Assembly (NCBI RefSeq): GCF_901933205.1
Contig: NC_044600.1
Span: 2,356,001 to 2,420,000, forward strand
Source of the DNA: Camarhynchus parvulus
Lineage: Eukaryota > Chordata > Aves > Passeriformes > Thraupidae
Length of the DNA: 64,000 bases
Direction of reading: 5' to 3'
A program made the position numbers and the translations under genes. The notes beneath the pieces were generated by a model. It saw only the letters and a program-made list of their open reading frames with translations. It searched no databases and had not been told where the DNA came from. Of the stretch, positions 11,450-25,196 are shown piece by piece. The stretch's first letter is position 1. Every line of letters starts with the position of its first letter.

Positions 11450-14400
11450 CAAAAAGAAAAATGAAGGGCTCCTCTTCTGGGGGAAGGAAAGAGGAATTGT
11501 GCAAAGTGACAATCCCCAGCTGATTTCAGAAGTCCAAATCTAGTGGGCATTAAAATCAGGTTTTCCCTACCTCACATAAAAAAGCACCACCCCCAGTTAC
11601 TGGCAACACCAATAACCTGAATTATCATCTCACACAGATGAACAAGGCCTTTTTTCACTGAACAAGTTCAGATGTTCCAGCCACTGCCCCGAATTTATTG
11701 GTTGCTTCCCTTTCATCTCCTGATTGTCTATTTGCATGTCAAATCAAACAGACCTTCTGTTTTCCCAATTTACCATATTTACCCTTTTGAATTTTGGAAA
11801 AACTTTGCATTTCCAGCCCTTAAAAACTTCCAAAAGAAATCCAATAGAATCCTTCTGACATTCTTGTTAGAAATGTTGCTAGTCCTCCTAATTTAATCTC
11901 ATTAACATTAGTAACTAGTATCTTACACCCTCACTAATTACTAAGGGAAGATACAGAATTTGGATGCCTTCTCAAGAAGAGGAATATTTGATAAATAATT
12001 TTGTTTTTTCCCACTGTAATTAAAAATCTAACTGCTCCACAGTAGCATAAGAGAAGTAAATAGTTTTAGACTTTCATTTTTATTGATGTAAATAACCCCT
12101 CCCACTTTGTTAATTTATTTAGACGCAGCAAGCATAACCTATTAATTTCAAAAGGGCAAATAAAAGCTGGGTGTGCTGCCCAGACAAATAGAAATTCAAC
12201 ATGGGTGATTATCTCATACAGATTTGTACATTTTCAATGAAAGAATTACTCCCTCCACAGAAAACCAGCAGAACAGATGGTGCTCCTACACCTGCTCAAA
12301 TGGAAATGACTTCAAATTGTCAGATCTTATAGCCGGATTCACTCACACAAAGAATCCTCTCAAGTGATGGGGAATAATCTTGCAGGACTATCTTGTACCT
12401 CCAGCACTCACTCACTCGGTGCCTTTTAGGAATGACACGTTCAGGTCCCTGCAGGCTCCTCTTGCAGGCAGCCGAACCTGCAGCGAGCTGATAAGGGAAA
12501 TGTCAGATATTGCAGCTCTTGGCCATTGCAAGAGAGCTCCGGGAAACCCTTCCCATGCAGGCAGGGAAAGGAAGGGGTTTGAAACCAACACTTGGCTTCA
12601 AGAGGCAAATTTTCCATTTTTTACTGAAGTAACCAGAGGCTAAACCAACACTGCCGTCGTCCTCTCTCAGCACCGAGGTCATGGAACAAACCCATTCCCC
12701 AAATCATTGCTGAACAAACCCATTATGAACCTGGAACTTCACAAATTTCTGATTAACAACTTCAAAGGGTATTTATTTCCAGACACTAATCCTCCTTGTA
12801 CCACAGTATCTCTCATAAGACTTTCCCCAGCAACATTTAGCAATTAAATTGTATTTTCTGGGCTTCTTGAAATAACAACAAAGAAGTGAAATAAAAAGCA
12901 AATAAAACTGGAAATAACATTTAAAGCATGTCAAACATTTTATTTAGCTTTTGAAAGGCAGTTATTGTATGCTAGATGTCAAAATGATAGCTGAAAGCAT
13001 GCTTTTTAAAGTTTAATTCATCTAAGCCTTCAATTTGACATGTGATTAAATTAAAATTACACATGAAAGTTGCACTATGGCTGTGCTGTTGCTAAGTTTG
13101 AAAAAGAGGAAAATATAAATTCTGATTTTTTTCTTTAATACATTTCTTCAATTTCCATCATCTTTGGTGTTATCATCTTGAATGCTTGATATCTGATAGG
13201 CAAAGCCATTTTACAGTTAAAAGAACACCATAATAAACAATAACACAGAACCATTTCAGCAATATTTGACATCACTCTTGACTGCTACCCCAGCAGCAGG
13301 AACCTTTTCCAGCAGAAATATTGATTGGGTTTTATCAGAATTGTGAATTCTTTGTGTTAATATTGAAATAGAGGAGAATTTCTATTGTCATAAACGTACA
13401 TGGGGCTCTAGCTCTAATTTCATTGTGCTAATTATACATTTTAGGCATGGCTCAGATAAATAAATGTCATTTTTCTTCATGAGCAAGGTATGGACACATG
13501 GAATGATAAATGTTCCAGTGAATTACTCACAGATCTCCAGTGAGGTCCTTTTGTGTCATAGCCAAGGGTAAATTCAACCCTGAGGAGGTCATTAGGGCTG
13601 GAGAGACCTGGAAGAAACCTCAAGGACCTGATCCCATTTCCCTTTGCCACTTTTTTCCCTGTTCAGTTTTTCCTGTAAAGGTCAAATCTTTCTGAAGCAA
13701 CACTGGTGTGTGAAACCCCAGGAGCTGAACCAGTGTTCACTTGAAGCAGCCTGGAAATGTGCTTTCATCATTTTGAGGCAGGAAATGGAGCTGTTCTTAT
13801 TAGGGCTTCCCAGAAAAAGGGACTTCTAGCTAATTTTGGTTTTTTGGCTTGCAAGTGTGCCAAAGTCAGAAGCAAAATAAGATTTGTGTAAGGATTGTTC
13901 TTAACTGCTCCAGTTCAAGCAGTGGTGCAACTTCAGCTGCATTTCAGTCTATAAAATAAAATCTTTTCTCCCAGTGTGGATGATTATAAAGCAGTTAATA
14001 TAATACAGACCAGCAGTAACTTTATGTTTGATTTGCACTCATGGAGCTCTTGAACTGAACTAATTTTGTTATGGTTAAAAAAATTAAAAAGAAAAAAGCC
14101 AAAAGAATCCTTTTAAAATGAGTAACAAGGCAGCTCTCTGGCATGTCACTGTCTCACTCCATTTGTCATGACAGCACACCTTTATTATAACAGCATTTTA
14201 TTTGTTAGAGCAGGAAATCTATAATGTTTGATATCAAGTGTTTGATTAGCTGGAATGGGAATTGATGAGAGATAAAATGCAAGGATAAAATGAATGTATT
14301 TCATGCAGCTGTCAATAAAAACATCTTGATCTTTCTGGAGAAGAGAAAGAATAGAGAAAAAGTTTTCCCTTGTCCAAAATGGACTCTGAGGAAACTCAAG

Positions 14401-16949
14401 ATCTTCTTAGAGAGCAGTGAAAGCGTTCTCTTTTCTGCTCTCTGTATCAGAGAGTTATCCTTGCAACAGATACCCTTGTGGCCTTGAGAAAAGATCTTTT
14501 AACCACCTTGATTACCCATCCTTAATTTTAAATTTACAGTGTGCTGGCCACCAAGGTCACCACTCTTCCTCAGCAGTACTTACTCCACCTTTAGGCGAAC
14601 TGGTTAAGGAAGAAGCAAGAGTTTACCAAGAAAAGCTGCTGGCATTTATAAAACATAGCTCTAGGCCAAAATTTGCAAGCAATGATGCAGTTCATGCTGC
14701 ATTTGATTTGCACAAAGTGAATTCCAGCATCCTAGGATGGACACATTTATCAGCAGGACACTCTCTAGTGGGCTCCAGTAGTCCAGGAAAACTTCTTTGG
14801 ATCAAGAAAACTTCCACTAAAAGTTTTGTCCTGAAATTCCCTTTCCAATTGTAATTATCTCACAATTTTGCTCTCCATAAGAGAAGTAATTCCACATAGT
14901 GAAATAAAGGAATTTTTTCACTTTGCATTCCTTCAATTTCTCTTATTGTAAATAGGAAAGATTCTGGGTGATAAATGCTATGGTGAATACTTTGGCTTTG
15001 TTTTAAACATCTGAAAGATCTATTTTTCTCTCCAAGTTGTTTTAAGAAAAAGGGTCGTGTTTTATTTGATTAAAGTCAGAAATCTCCCATTTGCATCACT
15101 ATTTTCACAGCTTATATTATCAGGGTGATAATGAATAAGATTTAGCTGTTATTTACAGTAGAATACATGAAATATTCAAAGTTACTAGAGTCTAACTACA
15201 TGCTAATAATGCATTCTTAAATGGATGTCTGAAATATCTATTTGCAAATGGGAAGAATTTTGCAAATTGAAGTGCTGCATTGTATCACTGAGCTCATCCC
15301 TCGCTCCTCCAGAGCGATGCCTCTGCAATTGCCCTTTCAGATAATCAGAATATATAACTGCCTTTCACAATTCACCACTTGTGTCATTTCAGCAAAGCAA
15401 AATATAAAGCCATTAGCCTTCCCTTGTTCCTTAAATCTTCCCAGCTTATTTCCATATTCAGTGCAGCCATTCTTCAGCACTGTTAAGATTACTCACTCAT
15501 CTTGGAGCAAAACACAGCAGCACAAATTGCTGAGGAGATGCAGCACACGTTAGTTTGCAGGAAGGAATGATGCAGTTCTGGGTGAGGGACATGGAGAGGA
15601 TCCAGCTGGAGGCTGGGGAAGGTTTTATCTGCTCATAGCCAGCCCAGAGCTGCTGTTTGAGCTGAGCAAGGGACAGCTGTCCTTGTCCCATGTCACACAT
15701 GGGGCTCGTGCTCTGCAGCCCCACTGGGAGCTCAGCTCTGAGCAAGGTCAGCTCTGGACCGGGCTCTGTCACCTCTGTCACCAGGACCTGGCTCTGCAAA
15801 GCCCAGAGCTGAGACCTGGGCAGCTCCCCTGGTAAACAGGGCAAGGAACAGGAACCAGAAACCCGGGCAGAACTTGGGAACTGAAGCAGCCAAGAAAAAG
15901 GTGCTAATGCAAAAATACACAAAGCACCAAGAGGAGGTAGAAGTCCTGAAAGTGAGGATTGGGCATCTCTGGAGGGCAGCTCCTCCTCATGGGGCTGCTG
16001 GCTGCACAGCCCAGACACCCAGAGCCCCTGTCACAGAGGATCTGCTTAAAGCCAGCTTGGTGCCAAGGCATTTACTGCATACACCCCAAAACTGCACTGC
16101 TGTGTACTCATAAATAGCACAATCCTCAGTCTGAGTCCCTGCACCTTTGGAAAGTTCTCAAGTGCTCCAAAGAGCTGAGAAACCTGAGGGGCTGGGGAGG
16201 GAAGGCCAAGAGCACAGATAAAGCTGTTCCTGCAGCTCCCTGAGTGCTCTCAGAGCCCCCTCTGGCTCTTCACCTGCCCCACACAAGATTAACACCTACA
16301 ATCTTTACTTCAGGATTATTCAAACTTCATGTACAGCTCAGTTAAATCAGAGGTGAATATTATTCTCCATCCAAACCACATTAAACTTGCAACCCATAAA
16401 TCTGAAGTACTTTTGCAAGGCCGACACCAAGGTCAGGATCAGGAAAGGCAAATGCTTGCCCTGCTTGATCCAGAGAGGCAAAAATCCCTTGTGAAATGCA
16501 GCCATGGAGGTGCAAATGCAAGGCTTCAGGTCTGCTCTGTGTTCCTACAGCTCAGGGGACGGCAAATTGCTGTAGATGCTTGAGAACCAGGGGGGATTTT
16601 GGAATAAAGCAGTAGGAAAAGGCAATAACATTAATGTGGGCAAAGCTGGCACAAGTCATGCGGGCAACAGGGGGACACTGTGGGCATGGGCACCTTCCTC
16701 ACACAGCCACAGACCTGCACCCCTGCATCAATTACACTGCCCAAAACCCATGCTGACTGCCCTGGTTGCTCACCCTGAAATCATCATCATGCAGAAATCT
16801 TCCTGAGTTAAGAACTGTGTTTAATTCTACTCTTTAAGATATTTCTTATTTTTGTTGGCATACAGCATCTGGGCTTTGCACACAACAAAATGCACCTCGC
16901 ACATTTTTCAGGCTAGAATATGTAAATACAAACTTGCAGCATTAAGCTT
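11450..16949. other. Non-coding stretch, probable intron
   Basis: AT-rich unique sequence. The part at about 12880-13110 is a quiet AT-rich block with many homeodomain-like TAAT cores. A frame at 14417-14854 (145 codons) has no similarity I know. A weak CR1-like string near 13585-13640 (GTCATTAGGGCTGGAGAGAC) is too short to annotate as an element. Confidence 0.4.
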
Positions 16950-17190
16950 GTGCTCTTTCTCCTACTGTTTTTAATTAATTTGACCTTTGGGCCTATTTTT
17001 GTCAATTCAGAAGGCATATTGCAATCAGAAAAAAAGCTATGGTGCAAATATTCCATTCTGCAAGTCACTTGCTAAACAAGTAAGCAATAGAGGAAAATCT
17101 ATAGCATGCAATTAGCATTATGCTTTCCAATTATTTTCTTTACTTCACAAAACTCATTAATAACTTTTAGTAGGTAAAATTGCAGCTAGG
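16950..17190. other. AT-rich block with TAAT and TTAATTAA motifs, possible conserved non-coding element
   Basis: Contains TTAATTAATT, several CAATTA/TAATTG-type homeodomain cores and TGCAAAT/ATTTGCAT-like strings, with no repeat signature. This texture is typical of developmental enhancers in neural gene introns, but that is inference from composition only. Confidence 0.2.
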
Positions 17191-20100
17191 AACCCTCCTA
17201 CACCTCAAGTGTATTATAGTCTACCTTTGCCCAATAGAAATTCTTTTGATGTACTGGAAATCTTATTAATAGATTCACCAGAAAACAAGCATGTAAAGCT
17301 GGCAGAGGCAATTGCAAGAGGTAAAATGAATGTAAATGACAGATGAAAGAAAATTTCCACGCCATTCAGATCAATACAAACAAAAGTGCTGCAGCAGCCA
17401 CAGCACGGAGATGAAGGGAATTCATCAAACTTGTGTTTCAGATTATTTGTCCTGTTCTAAATGCACCCTCTGTGTTACCCAATTAATATTACATTAAGAT
17501 TCACTCCTGCAGGGGCTTCTTCCTTCTGTTGCTGAAGAGAAGTTTCTCAGTGCACTCAGATCTGGGGGCAATGTAGAGGCAGCTTCTTGCTCCTCAAGAT
17601 TGTCATTTGGAAAGCCTGTAATTGCAGCACTCAATAATTTCCCAAATACTTAAGCCAGAATTAATTATCCCTGCTATTATTGCAGGAGTATGGATCTTAT
17701 GCTGGGTACGATGAAGGGAATGTGTGATAGAACATTTTATTGTGCTCAGAGCATGCAGTGGGTGTGCAAGGCACTTAAACCATCAGAAGCAACAAGCTCC
17801 TCTCCTTCAATTATATCTCAGTATGATCTGCACACATCTGCAGAATCAGCTTTGCTCATTTTGTGCTCTTTGTTGTTGCATTACCAAACACATTCAGGAC
17901 CCTTCTTTACACCAGAGACTAATCATAATTTTTTTAAGAATCCTATTTTGTTTAAAATCATATTGATTGCTAGTGAAAAATTAGAGGAAAGCAATCACTT
18001 ATTGTTGAACATCCTGTGTCTGAACAGAGTTTGAAATGTGTTTTCATTAAGAGTCAGAAATCAAGGCAGAACATGAACTTCAGCAGCTCCCTTTAATGGG
18101 GTGAATTCTACAGTTTTCTGGCAGTTTCATATAATGTTGAGGAATCAAAAATATTGGTAGTTACTGTTATAGCTAATTGCCCAGGCTTCTCAAAAATCTC
18201 TATTCAGAAGCGGGGGAATGCCAGGGGTGAGCTGGGAAGGGGAGGAAGAGATGCACAATTGGTTATAGGTGACTCAGTGGCAGAAATACAAACTGTGATT
18301 TATTTTGAGCTCCGTAACAAAGAAGACACACAACCATGGTATTTGCAAAGGGGAAATCAGAACCACAAGGAGATGAAGCTCCAAACTCAGACCTTTGCCC
18401 AGAATATAAACTAAAGGAACTTGGATCTCTTTGAGTACATCACCCTATCAACATAACTGTGCAAAGTTCCTTATCAGTGAAGTACTCACACTTTCCAGGT
18501 AGACATTAAGTATTTTCACATCCTGTGGGCTTTGCATTGCAGTAAATTTCCTTCTCCCAGCAATACAAATGTACAACAACTGCCCCAGACTGACAACAGA
18601 TGTTAGAAATGTGAAAAACAGCCTATGGCATAATAGTATTTTGCCCATGCACATCATTCTTTACTTGAATGGGCTTTAGAAATATGAATTCCATTTCAGA
18701 AGAAAATAGAAAAGACAGTTGTAAAAACAACTCACAAAGCAAGAAGCCAAAGTACAAATGGCTATGCCCTCTTGATTCTCATGAGTGAAGGTTAGAATGT
18801 GTCACTGGCAGATTCCAAAAGTGAAATCAAGAGTCCTGGGCAGAAGGGACACTCTTAGGCAAGTTGTAATCTCATCTCACATTCTCCATCTAGCATACTT
18901 CCCCAGAGAAAAAGCTGTTCTCTCTCAAGATAGACCAAAGTAAATGATTTACATTTCAATGAACTCTCACAGAGTGCCCCAAACTGGGGATGATGTATGT
19001 GCATCTTACAGAGATAATGCACATAAATACCAGCACATACAGCATCACTTAAAACAGTACCAACCCTGAAAGAAAGTGACTCAATCACATGTTTTCTGAG
19101 TAATTTGGCTAATACCAGTGGGTACCCAGTGAGGGGTAACAGAGCCTGTTTCAATGGAGCCAGATGGATTAAACACGTCCACGAGAACATCACCCAACAC
19201 TAAAGCTCTGTGAGCTACGTGATAGAACAATAATGATCTTCTCTGCTCCAACCAGACTGAAAACCTGGTGACTGCAGAAGATGTGTTCTGCAGTGGATTC
19301 CATCTGTGAGGAACAGACATCTTCATTAGTGGAAATCTTCAAATCAGAGCTGAGAAACCCGTGGCTAAGGAAGGGATGCCTTGACAAGCAAAGTTCCTGC
19401 TGAACTGCTCTGCAGGTTCACGAAACTGAAGATTGAGCCATAACAATTATCTGCTCTGCCCTGTAAATGTGTCTTTTTCCTGTTCTGCAGCTGCACTGAC
19501 AGCACTGCTCCCACCAGAGTCTGCCCCTCATTCCACAAGAGCAGTCTGAGCTTTGGGAGAGCCTCAAATCTGTCCTGTCCAGCACCTTATCAGCTCTGCA
19601 ACAGAATGCAGCACTTACATTAGAAGCATGGATGCTCCTGTCAGCAAATCAATCTTGAATCTGCTCAGACTTTTAAAACGTTCCAAAGCAGCACCACCAC
19701 TCCCTCACAGGTGCCTTACCTGCATATGGGAAACTCCATCCACACCTTACCCCAGCCCTGCCTCCTCCAAACAGCTGTTGGGTGAAATGAGTGGAAAAAG
19801 CCCCAATAAAATCCAGATTCATAATCTAAAACATGGTAACAGCCCAAAGATACACAAAACAGGACTACAGCTTGACTCCCAATAAACTGCCACTGGCAAA
19901 ACCAGATTGGGGAAAAAAGGGAGATTGTTTAAATTTTAAAGTTTCCCTTCACAAAGAAAACATTAGTAGAGAAGCAGTCAGTGATTTTCCTATATCAGTC
20001 CTGCAATTCAGCATTAACACAACATGTATCAAACGATCAAAACAAAGAGCACTCTACAGAAAATGACCAAAGCATTTTCCAGAAGACTCTCTAACCAAAG

Positions 20101-20973
20101 ACCTGCTACACAGCAACATTTGAGAGTTTCCTCAGGAGTGCTGTCACAGAAGCTCCACAGAGTTTCATGACATTAAAAGAATGCTGAAATGTTTTAGTGC
20201 CATTTGTTTCAGAGCAGGGCTGTGCCCAGCCCCAGGCCCACCCCAGATTTTGCCCAGTGGATGTCTGCAGCGGCAGAGGCAGGAGGGAAGGGAGCTCACA
20301 CAGCCTGGGGCAGGTACCAATAGGACAGGCAGGGAAGAGCCTAATGGGGGATCAAACAGAAAAGCCCACATTTGCAGCACCAGCCTGGAGGTAATCAAAC
20401 AACCACACAGGCAAATCAATGCAAATCCAAATCAGCCACCAGGCATCACATCCTCCTGGAAAGGTTGGTTTTGTTCGAGCTTGCATCCCTGGCAGCTCTG
20501 CTACAGCTCCAGACACAAACACTCCCTCATGAGCAGCTGAATCATTGAAAATAGCAACCCTGAACGAGGGAACAGCAAATTTATCTCAGCAGATTCTATG
20601 TTTAGTTTGAGTTATTGCACAGGTAACCAAACATTCTGCCTAATCTTTAACACCAACCTGTGCAAAACCATCTCTAAGCTCTTTCTCTTCCCCCAGCAAC
20701 AGGCCAAGGGTCCTCAGTGCCTCGTGGATAAGAGGATGGTGGCAAAGAATTAATTCCCCTCCCAGTGCTTGCAGAAGCTGCTGTGGAGTCCCACTGCTGG
20801 GCATGATTTTCTCAACAGGCTCCTGAAAACCACATTAGCTCTCACACCAGCCTTTCTTCAATTATGTCATGTTCTTTTTCATCTCGCCACAAGCAGCACA
20901 TGGATTAACCAAGTTCTTCAGCCATTTTAAAGCCTTTAAAGAATCAAAAGTAATCCCCCCAAGAGAGCAAACT
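17191..20973. other. Non-coding stretch, probable intron
   Basis: Unique sequence with no recognised exon, mobile element or RNA gene. Open frames are below about 120 codons and show no family signature. Confidence 0.4.
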
Positions 20974-21025
20974 GAACAAAACTAAACAAAAAAAACCACA
21001 AAACAAACAAAACAAAAAGAAAACT
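20974..21025. repeat. A-rich low-complexity tract (AAAC units)
   Basis: Irregular AAAC and AAACAA units over about 50 bp, followed at 21050 by a short TTGTTTGTTTGTT run of the complementary composition. Confidence 0.65.
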
Positions 21026-23613
21026 TAAACCAAACTCCTTTTTAATTTGCTTGTTTGTTTGTTCTGAGATAACTTCTGGGAATATTTAGTGATATCATAA
21101 TTAAGTCCAAAACAGGAAGCAGAATAAATCAGGCTAATCCCAGACAGCTGAAAACATTGTGCCCTCAGACTTTTTACTGTTTTGTTAATCCAAAATAATT
21201 ATATAATTAGATAGTTTGACTTCTAAACAATTTTAAGAAGACACTTGATAATACCCATAAAAAAAGAACAAGCTAATTTGGTTTTCTCATAGGTTCAGTG
21301 AATGAAAAATACTGAAACCTAATGTGATTTTGGACATATTTTCCATTGCACTTGGTAGAGATCTTGAACATTAACGCAAACCAGCAAACAGATTTTTCCT
21401 TTTCTTTATATATAAGGGTAATTTGCAAAATGCTAAGCTGATTAAAAGTAACACAATAAAACTGAAAAGATCAAATTCTGCTGGCTGATCACCCCCTCCA
21501 GGCTGTTCCTGTCCCACAGGACAAGGCAGGGAGACCCAGACAGGGACAATGAGCATTAACCTCCCCCCTTTGCCTTCCCTCCAGGAGTGCCCCTGAACTG
21601 GGAGGCACAACTGAAATTTCTGCGGCACCTGCTGCTTGCCAAAGCAGCCCAAGGTACCTTTCCCCACTCTTGGATCTGTTTTGGAGCTCAGAAATCCAGC
21701 ACAGCCCCTGCCACGTGCTGCCCAGGCCCCCACCTGCCCTCCAAGGGAGCGTGTTTGCAGAAAAAGCTGAAAACCAGATCAATTTGGAGAAGGGAGAGAG
21801 GGGCACACAATTAACTCCAGCAGTGGAAAGTTGTACAGTCAATGTCCCCTCGGTGCAAGCTCACATCTGACAAAAGGTTCCCACTGAGATGCCCCCACCA
21901 AAGGCAGAGAGTTCAATTTTTTGCAGTTTGTAGCTTAAAGTGTAATGATTTGTGTTATCTCAGCCAGCTCAAAACTTGAGTCAAACAATCAATGGCAGTT
22001 TTCCCATCCAGGAAAATAAAGCAATGGACATCCAGGGTGGTTTGGGGTGGGTGGCTGTTTCTTTGCTTGGTTTGTTTGCTTGTTTGATTGGTTTTTAAGT
22101 TTGGCAGGATGGAAATTCAGGAGGGCACTGAACCCCCCAGGTTCCTTTTTTTACAACACCTGGGTTGCACCTTGCATGTATTTTTAAGCCGTTCCATCAA
22201 AGCCAAGTGTATTCCCTGGATTTTCCCAACAGCAGAAAGGGGGTGAAAGAAGGTGAGTGCACACCAAGGATGACTGTAGGAACAACTAAACACCTAAACC
22301 ATGTGTGGGTAGTCACCTCTGAGCAATTAGATTATTTTTGTTAAGGAGAAAAACAAAAAAAAAGAGATTTAGACATGAGGGTGGGGCACAGCATAACCTC
22401 AATTTATTCCCATGAAGTGTTTATGTTCAAAGAGACATTTATCCCCCCTGATTAGGTGACACTGGTCCATGCCTATGAATAAAATATCTGGTAGACATTC
22501 TATTTTTCAGATGTATTTATACTGTGTTTACACTTTTGACATTCCTATATAATTTGCTTGTCAGAACCACAAAGCTTGGAGCAGACTAAATCTGCCTGCG
22601 TGGAGGGAATTGCTGCAGGTTTTACCATATAAAATGAAAATTTAAGGATTAGTTGTGCAATATCTTCCTGCATTATTATACAAAGTCCTACTTAAAAAAA
22701 TTATCATGTGGCAAAATTTCTTTATTTCAAAGATTTTAAAGAAGAAATGAAGGAAAGAATGAGCTAATTCTTAACACAAAGAGTAGAAAAATAATAAAAA
22801 TATAAAAATAATACTCAGAAGTTGCCCAAAGTAGTTTAGCTGCTTTTTACTCCTCAGCTATGCAAAGTTTGCTCGCACTCTGATCCAGTCCTAAAATCAA
22901 TGTGATGACCAGTATATTGGCCAGCCATGCATCTTAATAAATGAATCTTCATTAAGCAATCTCCTAACTCCTCCAAGAGCTGGTCTGGCACTCACAAGTG
23001 CTAACGAGCAGTCAGCAGTAATTCCATAAATAATAATTTGTGACTGAACTGCAACCTCTCCTTTGCATTCATTATTCATTGCAGACTGTGACTCAAATCA
23101 GCCCACTGTAAGCAAAAGACAACTCATTCCAGACAGTGTTTAAATAGACAATTTGCCTTGGTACAGCAGCAGAAACCAGACTCCAGAGTTAAGCAGAAAT
23201 CTTCAGGGCCTGACCTTTGGCAAAGCACACGAGCGACAAGCAGGGGACAAAGGCAGCTGCTGCCACATCTCCACGAGCACAGAAATAGCACCTGCTGATC
23301 CTCAGGAGCTACAGCCAGCTCAATAAGAACAACAGGAATATTTAGGGCCAGGCTGGCAGTTTAGCTCCAAAAAGGTCTGTGATTCACTTGGGTCTAAGGC
23401 TGCCGCCATGGGCGATGCAGTAACAGCTGGGTTTTGTCTCCTGCTCTGCTCACATGTGCTCCTCATTATTGCCTCAAATCTGACTTTTACTGAATCACTG
23501 ACCCATTCTAGAGAGCTCGGACAAACGCATGAAAGCCTACAACTTTTGAAGAAAAGAAAGGAAAATGCTTCAGAAATATAGGGAGAATTATTATGTTCTC
23601 ACTTCTCCCCTCC
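21026..23613. other. Non-coding stretch, probable intron
   Basis: Unique sequence. Frames near 21371-21870 are open on both strands, a sign of GC-rich chance frames. Nothing was recognised. Confidence 0.4.
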
Positions 23614-23646
23614 TTTTTTTTTTCTTTTTTTTTTTCTTTTTTTTTT
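23614..23646. repeat. T-rich tract (T9-10 with single C)
   Basis: Three T runs separated by single C residues. It lies about 45 bp before a CR1 fragment but is not part of that element's known 3' end. Confidence 0.75.
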
Positions 23647-23692
23647 CCCCCAATGAAAGCAAATAACCACAATCACAAAACCAAGGGACAGA

Positions 23693-23826
23693 AGTGGACA
23701 CAGTGCCCCAGATGTGGCCTCAGCAGGGCAGGGAACAGGGGGAGGATGTCCCCCATGAGCTGCTGGCCACACTCCTCCTAATGCATCCCAGGAACCCCTC
23801 ATCCTCCCTGGCCACGAGGACACAGA
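23693..23826 (-). mobile_element. CR1 LINE fragment (internal, 3' part of the reverse transcriptase region)
   Basis: On the plus strand GGACACAGTGCCCCAGATGT, then CTGCTGGCCACACTC and GATGCATCCCAGGA-like words match, in order, the reverse complement of the well-known CR1 segment. The fragment lacks the CR1 3' end, so it is truncated at both sides. It is moderately diverged. Confidence 0.75.
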
Positions 23827-25176
23827 GCCCAGCAGAACATTTCCAAACACGAAAATCGAAACAGAGAAGCCTGTGGCAGCACACAGTTTATGAAATGGGA
23901 TACTGTGATTATTCAAATTGTACTTAAAACTATCAAATCAGCATTCCATTTATTTCCTTAGACTTGGGGGGTGAGTCCACTTAACAGACTCTGGGATATT
24001 TAGCCTTTGGCACAGAGGGGAACACTTTCAAGCTTCTGCAAAGATGAATTCTATTATACAGACACAGTGATCAAATTTCATGTTTTGGTGGTGAACCACA
24101 TATGAGAGACTGCCCAGAGACTGAGACTCATCAGGGAAACATTCCTGTATGCAATTTGATTAGCAATCAAGGAAGAGACAGAAAAAAATGGGTGCAGAAA
24201 ATCATAGGGGGAGAGAGCACTGTTACACTTAATACCTGGAATTACTTACAAATGCTCATTGCAAATCACTCAGAGTCCAGACTTCCCTTTGTGTGCTCTG
24301 CGCTCAACATCCTCACCACACACAGGCCTGGTGCCTCTGCCCAAAACTGAACACTTAAGGATGCAGAGAAAGCACACAAATACACACAAATTCATCCCTG
24401 TGATTCATTAGTACGAAGGAAAAAACCATTGTTTTTCAGCATTCAGATCTCTCACTGCTGGGCACCTTTCAGGACCCATCCTGGCAAGGAAATTCCCCAG
24501 GTAAGGAAAATGAGCACAGCAAAACTGTAGAAACACAATAAAAGCACCAGAACAGCTGAGAGAGGGGCAGATAAAAGAAAGCTTAGATTTATTAATTTTA
24601 TCTGCACATAATTGGAATTTTAAGTGTAAGCATCATTATAGCCAGGCTAATAAAAATTCTTCAGCCCACTAAGACCTCAGTTAGACGAACAAAAATCCTT
24701 TGTTGTCACAGCAAGAGGATTTTGACTGCAAAATGCTGGAGGAGTCAAGCAACCACCTCTGCAATTTGGATGCAACAAACCAGTAGCAGTGGCAGTGTAC
24801 AAGAGCATGTTTGTGGAAGCAATTGGGAAAGATGCTTACTCACTTGAGTGACTATGAAAACTGTCACATTAAACCCCTGCCCACACCCTCCATCACCTCT
24901 CTTTTTAGAAACTGGAACAGAGAAACCACATTGGGGTAACTGGAAAAGAACAATATTGATCTCATTCCTTACAAAATTAATTAATGTTGTTCTTCCTTCC
25001 TAAATATCTGGGTTTAGTATGCTTCCCAGATTGACTAAATTCTGTAATTTAGGATGATTTAGAATGCATTTAGAAATACCTATTTAGCTTCAGAAAGAAA
25101 AGAAATTGTCACAGAATAACAAGAAGACTTCAGCACCTCACTACAATTAACACTCTATAACCATGTAAACACTACT

Positions 25177-25196
25177 AAAAAAAAAAAAAAAAAAAA
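25177..25196. repeat. Poly-A run (20 nt)
   Basis: Uninterrupted A run. No recognisable retroposed body precedes it. Confidence 0.85.

Noticed and set aside
13585..13640. Possible CR1 fragment
   Set aside because: Only one CR1-like word is visible and the flanks do not follow the element.
14417..14854. 145-codon plus-strand frame
   Set aside because: No recognisable domain and no supporting splice or promoter context.
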